From: Turnera subulata
Taxonomy: Eukaryota > Streptophyta > Magnoliopsida > Malpighiales > Passifloraceae
Length of the DNA stretch: 64,000 bases
Reading direction: 5' to 3'
NCBI GenBank assembly: GCA_028386065.3
Contig: MK922465.1
Location: forward strand, 64,273-128,272
Shown here piece by piece: positions 32,313 through 42,788 of this stretch. Below the pieces are notes generated by a model. That model was not told where the DNA came from. It searched no databases and saw nothing but the letters and a program-made list of their open reading frames with translations. Each line of letters starts with the position of its first letter. Within the stretch, counting starts at the first letter, position 1. The position numbers and the translations under genes are program-made.

Positions 32313-35300
32313 TGTAACGCCCCGGTTTTCCGTTTTTGGATTTATAAGGAAAACTCTGAATTTCGGTAATGGAATAAAATTAATTTATTTCCCCTTTGAA
32401 TTCAGTAATTTTAAGCGGTAATATGTCGCATTTGAGCTTTGTCGGACCCAAACCGTGTCTCGGGATGAAACACGACGTTTATCGTAGTTTTAGTCTAAAC
32501 TACGTCGTTTTGGGCTGAAATAAAAAAAAAAAAACCAACAGAGCGCGTTGACTGAAGTGGGTTGACCGCGCCTCAGCCCGAAACGACGTCGTTTCGGGGC
32601 TGAGCCGGCCAACCCTAAAAGCCCTCTCTGCCTTCTCCTCCTTATTTCTCTTCTTCCTCACTTTAGTTTTTCTTTTTTTTCTTTTCCGTTTCTTCTCCAC
32701 CAGCCGTCACCCCCAACGGCCATGTCTCCCACTACTTCCCTCAACGGATTGATTCTCCACCATCTTCACCTCTTCTCTTCTCCTTCTTTTTCTTCATCTT
32801 TTTCTTTTCTTCTTCCCCCCAATCCATTCCTGCAACCCTCACGCCTCCTCTTTTTGCTTCCAATTTCTATCTTCCCTTCCTCTACTCTCGTCACCGCCAC
32901 CACCCGTGAGCCTCGCTCTCTCTCACTCCTTAGCCGCCGCCACCTATCGTCACGCTGTTCCGCCACCGAAGCAAGTGGGGAAGTCTTTGGGCTCGACGCG
33001 ACGCAGATCCCGGGTGCAGCCGCGACGAGCAGTTGCCGCCGTTCGCCTTTCCTGGGTTGTTGTGGTGGTGTTTGCGTGACGGGTCATTGCGGTTGGTAGT
33101 TACAGGTTGTCTCCGGGCAGACGGCGCCGGTGTGCTGAGGTCGTGTTGGTACCGGCGAGGCTGTGCGCGTGGCGGGGTTGTCGTCTCGGACGGTAGAGGG
33201 CAGTGGATTGCACAGAACCAGTGTTGCAGGTCCCTTCTGGCTGTGGAGGTTCCAACCCCGGTAAGTCCTTCTACAGCCGCCCTCATTTAACTCGTTCTAT
33301 TGTTGGTTGTTGAATTTGATCTTTGGAGATTGTATGTTGAGATGAGTGGTGGGCTCGGTGAAAGCGTGGAGGGGGGAATTGTTGAGGTCAGATTTTTGAC
33401 ACGGGATGACGATGGGTTGAAAGTGGTATGTTGCTGAGGGTTCTGATTTCTTTTGGTGGCAGGGTGCCGTTCAATTCCGGCAGGGGGCTACGGGCCGAGT
33501 TCTGTGCTATACTTTCTCTTTCGATAAGAATCCGGCACCTTAGTCCTTTTGTTGGTTTGACGTTTATGGGCTGCTGTTGTTGAATTGGTTGTTCTTGGGT
33601 CCTGGCAGAGTTGTTGTTTTGTTTTTGGCAGTCCGGTGAAATTCCGGCGAGGTGACCGGAATCCGACGAGCGCGTACTGTTCCGGCGAGGGCTCGGGAAT
33701 TTTTCGGCGAAGGCTCGAATTCTGTCCAACGACATATATTTCTTGCTTAGCGGTATAATCCTTTGTTTTGTCTCGGTTTTGTCGTGTCCTTGAATTTTGA
33801 ATTATTTACCGAAATATAAATTTATTTTTATTAAGTGAGCGGTTTACCGAGAGCTGAGAGTTAGAGTGTGTGGCCGGGAGAACTTACCGACACGAATAGA
33901 GTTTAAGCCGATTAACCTTGGGCTCGAGATGGCTTTAGGACGGTTTTAGGAAAAACCGAGCCCAGGCCCAATAACCTCAATTTGAAGCTTAGGATGTTTA
34001 ATTGGACTTAAAGTACGGACTTAGGACCTAATCACGGATAATTAAACTCACAGATGTTAAGAACGGGCTCGAAACCCAATTTCATAATCGGTAAAATATG
34101 GACTTAAGGAAGTGGGCCCTCGGCCCGGAATTTGTGATTAAGGATTTAGTGGGCTTTAGGCCCAAGAACCGTTAATGAACTTAAAACGATGAACCTTAGA
34201 TCCCTAATCATTGGAGTTATGAAGAAGAAAATATCCTTTTGGACTTAGACCCGGAAATCTTATAATTTGATAGTTAGGGTCGGGAGTTACTCGATTAGAG
34301 CATACCATTAGTATACATACACGTTTTACTTCTAAAATGGGTTTAGTGATTATATTATGTATCGGTATTCAGGCACGGAGATACTTCGGGAGTTGTAGAC
34401 TCGAATCGGGAAGAAGTCATAATCTGCATCTTGAGGTGACATTACAAGTCTTTTTATATATGTTTGTGAATGCGTGTTTGTCTGGTTTGTTTATTTACTT
34501 GCCCTGTTTGTTACATGCGATGAATGGAATTGTATACTGCTTGTTCTCACATGCCTAATTTCTATATGAAACACTGCTATGAAATATAACATGTAATATG
34601 CTTTGGTGATAATGTATGGTTATGGGCCGCAGGCCCGGATTAAACAGAGACACATACCATTCACACTTCCCTGAAAGACATAATGTACTTCAACAGAAAT
34701 GTAAAGTGTAATTAAGAATAAAATACTAAATTCTACTGTGTATTGGTTGGTAGCCCCGAGGGAGGGTTGGGTACCCTCGGGTCACATTATGCTGTTTAGC
34801 ATGCCCAGGGGATGTAGGTGCACCCCTGGAAGACTTGCACCGGTTAGGTGTGTCTGAGTGCACCCTCAGGTAGCTAGCGGCCACTCGAGATTTATCAGTG
34901 GTTTTTAGTAATTAAGAATAAAATACTAAATTCTACTGTGTATTGGTTGGTAGCCCCGAGGGAGGGTTGGGTACCCTCGGGTCACATTATGCTGTTTAGC
35001 ATGCCCAGGGGATGTAGGTGCACCCCTGGAAGACTTGCACCGGTTAGGTGTGTCTGAGTGCACCCTCAGGTAGCTAGCGGCCACTCGAGATTTATCAGTG
35101 GTTTTTGGCCTCAAAATCTACCCCTTTTGAGGTTCGACATTTGGGTTTCACACCCTGATCTGATCAGATGCGCTACCGAGACTTGACTCACAGTAGAGGG
35201 CCCATAATGATAAAAATAATAATTATAATAATTAAAATATCGCATCAAATCTAAATACTAAGAAGAATAATACAATAAGATGATTATGTGCTGGTGTGTG

Positions 35301-35881
35301 ATTCTGATTTGCTTGTATGTTGTATTTGTGCTCGTGAGCTACTCACCCTACGAGCAAGACTTCACTTTCATGTATACTTAGACTTTTAATGTTCACTGAG
35401 TAGGCGACTCACATAATCGCCACCGTTGTTTTTCAGACTTTAGTTAGCATGCAGACTCACTTATACCTACGACTCGGAGATCAGACGCAGTCACTTCAGC
35501 AGGTAGTTGTGCATTATCTCTCGGTGGGATCCATAGGGCCATATGCATGATATTTTCTATCTTGAGTATTATTATTATTTTCATCTTCCGCTGCATGTGA
35601 AATAACTCGAGATGTCATAAATATTCTATCTCTATATCGGCAGTTAGCCGGAGTTGATTTTGTGATATTATGTCGGCGTGATGCCGTGATGGCTTACTAC
35701 TTGTTAAGCCGGTTGATCTCATTTACTTTTATGACATCTCGTTGTTAATACATTTTCATGGAAAATGTTTGTATGCCGAAGCATCGGTTTTTGTACCCCG
35801 GGTTTCAAGAGAATTTTGGTAACTCTTTTTCATTTAATTATTTTATTTTATTTTTATTTAATTGGGGTACGGGCTTCCACA
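32313..35881 (+). repeat. 5' LTR of the nested gypsy element, 3.57 kb
   Basis: It begins TGTAACGCCCCGG and ends GGGCTTCCACA. It is unusually long for a plant LTR, with no protein gene inside: the open frames near 32722-33290 lie in CT-rich and GC-rich DNA and are also found in the 3' LTR. Confidence 0.92.
34708..35107 (+). repeat. 200-bp tandem duplication inside the 5' LTR
   Basis: 34708-34907 and 34908-35107 are two copies starting GTAATTAAGAATAAAATAC and ending in GATTTATCAGTGGTTTTT, nearly without differences. The 3' LTR (from 41815) and the solo LTR have one copy. The unit contains two of the LTR stem-loops. Confidence 0.9.
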
Positions 35882-35883
35882 GT

Positions 35884-35899
35884 TGGTAGCGGAGCGGGC
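35884..35899 (+). promoter_or_regulatory. Primer-binding site of the nested element
   Basis: TGGTAGCGGAGCGGGC starts two bases after the LTR end. It resembles the initiator tRNA-Met complement with mismatches. Confidence 0.7.
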
Positions 35900-36024
35900 T
35901 TCAGATCCTTGGTTTTAAAAGAAATGTGACATTAAATTACAAGTAATTTTGGTGTAAAAACCAGTTTCCTAATTTGAAATTTAAAAAGTATTTTGACATA
36001 TTTTGCATTCATATAGGCATCACT

Positions 36025-36746
36025 ATGGATCCACCGCAAGACCGGCACAATGCTGATGGGCTGGATGAACTTCCTAGTCATGTTTCCGACTCTGTGTCGG
36101 TAATGCCAGTCCCTGATGGTCAGGGAAATGTTGGTGCAGCAGGAGCACAGAATGCAGTGCCATTAGTACCTCCTGGTATGGATGCAGCGATGCAACAACA
36201 GTTTCAGGCCTTCCTGCAGTGGCAACAGTTTCAACAGTTTCATCAGCAACAGCAAGGCACCCAAGCCGTTCCGGTCGCACCTGTTGTCGCACCAGTTGTT
36301 GTCGGTATGGAGAGTGGTTATAAGCACATGGATAAGACAGCAGTTGAGATGTTCTCAGGAGAGAGAATCACAGCAAGGGTGGCCGATGATTGGTTCCGCC
36401 AGGTGGAGAATGTTTTGGAGAAATTCACGTATACACCAGAGCACTGGGCTCGATTTGCGGCACACAAGTTCACGGGTTACGCATTGAGCTGGTGGCAAGG
36501 ACTTGTTATGAACCTACCTAGACCAGTGGTGATGCCATGGGCAGACTTCAAGGACAAATTCTACAAGGAATTCCTTACCGTTGGATTCTTGGAGGACCAG
36601 AAAAAGCAGTTTTTGGAGGTGAAACAGGGACCCGATGAGTCAGTTTCTGCATTCAGGATCCGATTCAGTATTCTTCTCTCCTACGCCAAGGAGTTTGTGC
36701 CCGATGAGGTGACACAGTGTAGGCGATTTGTTGACGCTCTGCGTCG
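36025..36746 (+). CDS. Ty3/gypsy gag (N-terminal part, cut by assembly gap)
   Basis: Gag forms the retrotransposon particle and packages its RNA. The chosen ATG (36025) follows the leader and begins MDPPQDRHNADGLDELP. Upstream in-frame codons lack gag-like sequence. Residues 40-95 are rich in Gln and Pro (QQQFQAFLQWQQFQQF). From about 110 comes a retrotransposon gag domain: EMFSGERITARVADDW, LEKFTYTPEHWARFAAHKF, ALSWWQGLV, WADFKDKFYKEF, FLEVKQGPDESVSAFRIRF and EFVPDEVTQCRRFVDALR, the pattern of chromovirus gag. The frame is open into the Ns; the zinc knuckle and pol would follow. No lesion is seen in the visible part. Confidence 0.88.
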
Positions 36747-37386
36747 NNNNNNNNNNNNNNNNNNNNNNNNNNNNNNNNNNNNNNNNNNNNNNNNNNNNNN
36801 NNNNNNNNNNNNNNNNNNNNNNNNNNNNNNNNNNNNNNNNNNNNNNNNNNNNNNNNNNNNNNNNNNNNNNNNNNNNNNNNNNNNNNNNNNNNNNNNNNNN
36901 NNNNNNNNNNNNNNNNNNNNNNNNNNNNNNNNNNNNNNNNNNNNNNNNNNNNNNNNNNNNNNNNNNNNNNNNNNNNNNNNNNNNNNNNNNNNNNNNNNNN
37001 NNNNNNNNNNNNNNNNNNNNNNNNNNNNNNNNNNNNNNNNNNNNNNNNNNNNNNNNNNNNNNNNNNNNNNNNNNNNNNNNNNNNNNNNNNNNNNNNNNNN
37101 NNNNNNNNNNNNNNNNNNNNNNNNNNNNNNNNNNNNNNNNNNNNNNNNNNNNNNNNNNNNNNNNNNNNNNNNNNNNNNNNNNNNNNNNNNNNNNNNNNNN
37201 NNNNNNNNNNNNNNNNNNNNNNNNNNNNNNNNNNNNNNNNNNNNNNNNNNNNNNNNNNNNNNNNNNNNNNNNNNNNNNNNNNNNNNNNNNNNNNNNNNNN
37301 NNNNNNNNNNNNNNNNNNNNNNNNNNNNNNNNNNNNNNNNNNNNNNNNNNNNNNNNNNNNNNNNNNNNNNNNNNNNNNNNNNNNNN
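36747..37386. other. Assembly gap, 640 Ns
   Basis: All bases are N. Gag enters on the left and the end of antisense aORF2 emerges on the right. A complete chromovirus needs roughly 3-4 kb more (rest of gag, protease, RT, RNase H, integrase), so the N count probably does not reflect the real missing length unless the element is deleted. Confidence 0.95.
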
Positions 37387-38065
37387 GGTTCGGAACGACG
37401 TTGACACGGAAGCTGTTGGGATCGCTGTTGATGTTGACCGTGACTCTGTCGCTCCACGAGAGCCACATGCCGCCTCTGTCGCGCTGGCCAGGAATCTCGA
37501 ACCGGTTAGCTTGAGGGAATCGGAGAGGGATGAGACCGTGATCGTCCCGAGGTTGCCACTGCGTCTCCGTCAGAAGAACCATATTTGGTTTGTACTGGTT
37601 CTTCAAGTCCCTCAGCGTACATGTGAACTCTTGAGCACGCCTTGCAACTCCCCTGCAGTTCCACACCAGCAGCCGTACCTTCGGCCAAGTTGGAGGTAAG
37701 CGCATCATTCTGGGTATGCTCTGAGCCGTCATCGCAAGCTGGTAGTATGCACCTTGCTCCACAGTCTGGCAAGTGGACTCCAGGTTGAATTCCTGAAGCC
37801 TGTCAGAGATGAAGAACATCACGGTATTCGCCGATCCGTAGTAGGATGTCCTCAGTGTTCCGTTATCCTCCAGGAAGAACACCTCTTCCATTGGAGTGAC
37901 AAAGAACCGCGATGAGTGGAGCTCGTCGACGAAGACCAGCCGGGGCATCCTGCCGAGCTCGTTTGGTAGTTCTTCGGCACGTTCATTGACCATGCTGTAG
38001 GCTAGCCGGTTCCTTCTGCCAAGGTTGGCACCTTCGACAAAGAAAACTGATGATGGGGCAGGCAT
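37387..38065 (-). CDS. aORF2, nested copy (open; last residues lost in gap)
   Basis: The ATG at 38065 opens 226 codons that run uninterrupted into the gap. The outer copy ends two codons later, so nearly the whole protein is present. The N-terminal 125 residues are unrecognised (VFFVEGANLGRRNRLAYSMV, FVDELHSSRFFVTPMEEVFF, YYGSANTVMFFISDRLQEF). Then PTWPKVRLLVWNCRGVARRA and LRDLKNQYKPNMVLLTETQ resemble the first third of a LINE endonuclease, with the metal/DNA-contact Asn and Glu positions. The rest of the nuclease is missing, so cleavage is unlikely. It is antisense to the host element, with its own TATA box. Codon differences from the outer copy are mainly synonymous. No signal peptide or membrane segment. 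Confidence 0.75.
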
Positions 38066-38173
38066 TGTATTCTAGATATGTGGGTGTTTAGTTTTCTTGA
38101 GTTTTCAGGTTTCGTTGTCTGGGTGTGTGGTTGCTTTAAAATGCTTGGGATAGCTTACTCCTCATTCTACCGT

Positions 38174-38181
38174 CTTTTATA
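38174..38181 (-). promoter_or_regulatory. TATA box upstream of aORF2 (nested copy)
   Basis: TATAAAAG on the minus strand lies about 110 bp before the ATG, conserved in sequence and spacing with 30984-30991. Confidence 0.6.
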
Positions 38182-38825
38182 ACCTTAGGAGGAGCGTGTT
38201 TGTTACGTTCAAATTTCAAGTTTCCGCGTTTTGAAATTTTACCGTTGCCGCATTTATTGCTTCGACACGCTATGTGTTTGTTGTTCGGGCAATAAATGCC
38301 AGAATTTGCCACATGCACTTGTGATCGTTGTGGCTAGACCGTGGGGACCACACCTCGAGTAGAGTGCGTATGCGACAAGCTTACAGCTGTTCGGACAACG
38401 CGGAGAGGTGCGAGACGAGACAGACGTTTTTGGCTCATACAGACAATTGTGGACAAGTGGGTAACGTGTCTTTCAAGGGACACAGGACGCTCCCGTGATC
38501 ATCGCCTTGCCAGTTAACGGGTATTTTTTTTTCACGAGGCTAACAGACGTCACCGTTAGCTGTGTGCGTTACGTTTCTCGGGATCGAGGATGTTCACGAT
38601 CGATCTAGGGCGCCGAACATGGAAACATGTGTTATTGTCGCCTCTTAATGTTTTGACTTTATTAAACGGGTTTTGCCTCATTTATAATTCCTTTATGTTT
38701 GATTTCATACCTTTATTACTGGTTTTAATCTATTTAAAATGAAATATCGTAACGTAAGAGTTTGGATTTACGAAGAAAGCTTATTTTATTGATTTCGAAA
38801 CTTTTACAACAAAAGGAAAAGCACT

Positions 38826-39224
38826 CTACGGAGTTACATGATGTTTCAGATCGGTTACAAGTTTTTGTATATTCGCGACCTGAGAAGAAAGTCCCATACA
38901 GGCCAGTTCAATTTGCATCACTGCAGTGTGGACCTTCTTCAGTGAAGTGTCCAGTTGCTTCATTATCTGTAGTGGTGTGCTGGACTCAGCCGTTGCCTTG
39001 CCTTTCCCATCTTTTGCATCCTTGTTACCAGAAGGTCCTTCCTTGCTTACACGCTTCTTTCGCCGTCTTGGGGGAATCACCATATGCTCCTTTAGGCCGA
39101 TGATGTTGGTTTTGAACCGCTTCGTAGGAGGTTCTTCGTCGGAGCTTGTCGGGAAAGCCCTACCACCGATGTAACTGTTATCCTCTGAGTCAGAGGTAGT
39201 ACGGGATCTTAGTGGTGAGTCCAT
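38826..39224 (-). CDS. aORF1, nested copy (intact, 132 aa)
   Basis: The start at 39224 is chosen because MDSPLRSRTTSDSEDNSYIGG aligns with the start of the outer copy. The frame extends upstream, but not in the other copy. The Ser/Asp-rich N-terminus is followed by DEEPPTKRFKTNIIGLKEH and a basic PPRRRKKRVSKEG stretch (possible nuclear localisation signal). The C-terminal 50 residues (MKQLDTSLKKVHTAVMQIEL, VANIQKLVTDLKHH) have heptad-like hydrophobic spacing. It lies 760 bp before aORF2 in the same direction, antisense to the gypsy element. A conserved TATA box is 34-41 bp upstream, which would leave a very short leader. Function unknown; a small nuclear, dimerising protein is conceivable. 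Confidence 0.65.
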   Translation of the reverse strand: MDSPLRSRTTSDSEDNSYIGGRAFPTSSDEEPPTKRFKTNIIGLKEHMVIPPRRRKKRVSKEGPSGNKDAKDGKGKATAESSTPLQIMKQLDTSLKKVHTAVMQIELACMGLSSQVANIQKLVTDLKHHVTP

Positions 39225-39257
39225 AGTTGTGTGTGAGGTCTCAATTATTAGGTTCGG

Positions 39258-39265
39258 TTTATATA
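39258..39265 (-). promoter_or_regulatory. TATA box upstream of aORF1 (nested copy)
   Basis: TATATAAA on the minus strand is followed by CCGAACCT, matching the position and context of TATAAGAA at 29817-29824. Confidence 0.5.
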
Positions 39266-39393
39266 AGCGGAAGAAACACCGCTTAAGGGTATAAGCGACA
39301 TCTCGCAATGAGTTCGGACACCTGGTGGAGAATACCAGAAACTTATCGTGGTAGGACCTACGGACTTGATGATTGAATTTCGAGGACGAAATT

Positions 39394-39413
39394 CTTTTTA
39401 AGGTGGGTAGAAC
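39394..39413 (+). other. Polypurine tract of the nested element
   Basis: TTTTTAAGGTGGGTAGAAC adjoins the 3' LTR start. The preceding ATTTCGAGGACGAAATTC is a familiar sequence before the 3' LTR of plant gypsy elements. Confidence 0.8.
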
Positions 39414-42400
39414 TGTAACGCCCCGGTTTTCCGTTTTTGGATTTATAAGGAAAATTCCGAATTTCGGTAATGGAATAAAATTAATTTATTTCCCCTTTGA
39501 ATTCAGTAATTTTAAGCGGTAATATGTCGCATTTGAGCTTTGTCGGACCCAAACCGTGTCTCGGGACGAAACACGACGTTTATCGTAGTTTTAGTCTAAA
39601 CTACGTCGTTTTGGGCTGAAATAAAAAAAAAAACCAACAAAGCGCGTTGACTGAAGTGGGTTGACCGCGCCTCAGCCCGAAACGACGTCGTTTCGGGGCT
39701 GAGCTGGCCAACCCTAAAAGCCCTCTCTTCCTTCTCCTCCTTATTTCTCTTCTTCCTCACTTTCGTTTTTCTTTTTTTTCTTTTCCGTTTCTTCTCCACC
39801 AGCCGTCACCCCCAACGGCCATGTCTCCCACTACTTCCCTCAACGGATTGATTCTCCACCATCTTCACCTCTTCTCTTCTCCTTCTTTTTCTTCATCTTT
39901 TTCTTTTCTTCTTCCCCCCAATCCATTCCTGCAACCCTCACGCCTCCTCTTTTCGCTTCCAATTTCTTTCTTCCCTTCCTCTACTCTCGTCACCGCCACC
40001 ACCCGTGAGCCTCGCTCTCTCTCACTCCTTAGCCGCCCCCACCTATCGTCACGCTATTCCGCCACCGAAGCGAGTGGGGAAGTCTTTGGGCTCGACGCGA
40101 CGCAGATCCCGGGTGCAGCCGCGACGAGCAGTTGCCGCCGTTCGCCTTTCCTGGGTTGTTGTGGTGGTGTTTGCGTGACGGGTCATTGCGGTTGGTAGTT
40201 ACAGGTTGTCTCCGGGCAGACGGCGCCGGTGTGCTGAGGTCGTGTTGGTACCGGCGGGGCTGTGCGCGCGGCGGGGTTGTCGTCTCGGACGGTAGAGGGC
40301 AGTGGATTGCACAGAACCAGTGTTGCAGGTCCCTTCTGGCTGTGGAGGTTCCAACCCCGGTAAGTCCTTCTGCAGCTGCCCTCCTTTAACTCGTTCTATT
40401 GTTGGTTGTTGAATTTGATCTTTGGAGATTGTATGTTGAGATGAGTGGTGGGCTCGGTGAATGCGTGGAGGGGGGAATTGTTGAGGTCGGATTTTTGACA
40501 CGGGATGACGATGGGTTGAAAGTGGTATGTTGCTGAGGGTTCTGATTCTTTTGGTGGCAGGGTGGCGTTCAATTCCGGCAGGGGGCTACGGGCCGAGTTC
40601 TGTGCTATACTTTCTCTTTCGGTAAGAATCCGACATCTTAGTCCTTTTGTTGGTTTGACGTATATGGGCTGTTGTTGTTGAATTGGTTGTTCTTGGGTCC
40701 TAGCAGAGTTGTTGTTTTGTTTCTGGCAGTCCGGTGAAATTCCGGCGAGGTGACCGGAATCCGACGAGCGCGTACTGTTCCGGCGAGGGCTCGGAAATTT
40801 TTCGGCGAAGGCTCGAATTCTGTCCAACGACATATATTTCTTGCTTAGACGGTATAATCCTTTGTTTTGTCTCGGTTTTGTCGTGTACTTGAATTTTGAA
40901 TTATTTACCGAAATATACATTTATTTTTATTAAGTGAATTGCGGTTTACCGAGAGCGGAGAGTTAGAGTGTGTGGCCGGGAGAACTTACCGACACGAATA
41001 GAGTTTAGGCCGATTAACCTTGGGCTCGGGATGGCTTTAGGACGGTTTTAGGAAAAACTGAGCCCAGGCCCAATAACCTCAATTTGAAGCTTAGGATGTT
41101 TAATTGGACTTAAAGTACGGACTTAGGACCTAATCACGGATAATTAAACTCACGGATGTTAAGAACGGGCTCGAAGCCCAATTTCATAATCGGTAAAATA
41201 TGGACTTAAGGAAGTGGGCCCTCGGCCCGGAATTTGTGATTAAGGATTTAGTGGGCTTTAGGCCCAAGAACCGTTAATGAACTTAAAACGATGAACCTTA
41301 GATCCCTAATCATTGGAGTTATGAAGAAGAAAATATCCTTTTGGACTTAGACCCGGAAATCTTATAATTTGATAGTTAGGGTCGGGAGTTACTCGATTAG
41401 AGCATACCATTAGTATACATACACGTTTTACTTCTAAAATGGGTTTAGTGATTATATTATGTACCGGTATTCAGGCACGGAGATACCTCGGGAGTTGTAG
41501 ACTCGGATCGGGAAGAAGTCATAATCTGCATCTTGAGGTGACATTACAAGTCTTTTTATATATGTTTGTGAATGCGTGTTTGTCTGGTTTGTTTGTTTAC
41601 TTGCCCTGTTTGTTACATGCGATGAATGGAATTGTATACTGCTTGTTCTCACATGCCTAATTTCTATATGAAACACTGCTATGAAATATAACATGTAATA
41701 TGCTTTGGTGATAATGTATGGTTATGGGCCGCAGGCCCGGATTAAACAGAGACACATACCATTCACACTTCTCTGAAAGACATAATGTACTTCAACAGAA
41801 ATGTAAAGTGTAATTAAGAATAAAATACTAAATTCTACTGTGTATCGGTTGGTAGCCCCGAGGGAGGGTTGGGTACCCTCGGGTCACATTATGCTGTTTA
41901 GCATGCCCAGGGAATGTAGGTGCACCCCTGGAAGACTTGCATCGGTTAGGTGTGTCTGAGTGCACCCTCAGGTAGCTAGCGACCACTCGAGATTTATCAG
42001 TGGTTTTTGGCCTCAGAATCTACCCCTTCTGAGGTTCGACATTTGGGTTTCACACCCTGATCTGATCAAATGCGCTACCGAGACTTGACTCACAGTAGAG
42101 GGCCCATAATGATAAAAATAATAATTATAATAATTAAAATATCGCATCAAATCTAAATACTAAGAACAATAATACAATAAGATGATTATGTGCTGGTGTG
42201 TGATTCTGATTTGCTTGTATGCTGTACTTGTGCTCGTGAGCTACTCACCCTACGAGCAAGACTTCACTTTCATGTATACTTAGACTTTTAATGTTCACTG
42301 AGTAGGCGACTCACATAATCACCACCGTTGTTTTTCAGACTTTAGTTAGCGTGCAGACTCACTTATACCTACGACTCGGAGATCAGACGCAGTCACTTCA

Positions 42401-42783
42401 GCAGGTAGTTGTGCATTATCTCTTGGTGGGATCCATAGGGCCATATGCATGATATTTTCTATCTTGAGTATTATTATTATTTTCATCTTCCGCTGCATGT
42501 GAAATAACTCGAGATGTCATAAATATTCTATCTCTATATCGGCAGTTAGCCGGAGTTGATTTTGTAATATTATGTCGGCGTGATGCCGTGATGGCTTACT
42601 ACTTGTTAAGCCGGTTGATCTCATTTACTTTTATGACATCTCGTTGTTAATACATTTTCATGGAAAATGTTTGTATGCCGAAGCATCGGTTTTTGTACCC
42701 CGGGTTTCAAGAGAATTTTGGTAACTCTTTTTCATTTAATTATTTTATTTTATTTTTATTTAATTGGGGTACGGGCTTCCATA
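39414..42783 (+). repeat. 3' LTR of the nested gypsy element, 3.37 kb
   Basis: It matches 32313-35881 apart from the single copy of the 200-bp unit and scattered substitutions. It ends TTCCATA, one change from TTCCACA, then CATCT. Confidence 0.92.
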
Positions 42784-42788
42784 CATCT

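Larger units (their letters stand above)
32313..42783 (+). mobile_element. Full-length Ty3/gypsy (chromovirus-like) element with antisense gene pair
   Basis: The LTRs are 3569 bp (32313-35881) and 3370 bp (39414-42783), highly similar by eye. The size difference is one 200-bp tandem duplication. CATCT flanks both sides. The order is primer site, gag (36025 onward), 640 Ns, aORF2 and aORF1 on the opposite strand, purine tract, 3' LTR. The gag type and the GAGGACGAAATTC...AAGGTGGGTAGAAC end region are typical of plant chromovirus/Del-Tekay elements. Pol should lie in the gap. The 3' LTR ends ATA in place of ACA. Confidence 0.9.

Noticed and set aside
32722..33290. Frames of 85-125 codons repeated at 39821-40389
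   Set aside because: They recur only because both are LTR copies. The composition is low-complexity and nothing resembles a known protein.
36640..38065. Frames that run through the N gap
   Set aside because: The unknown bases are simply treated as open. Only the parts outside 36747-37386 carry evidence.
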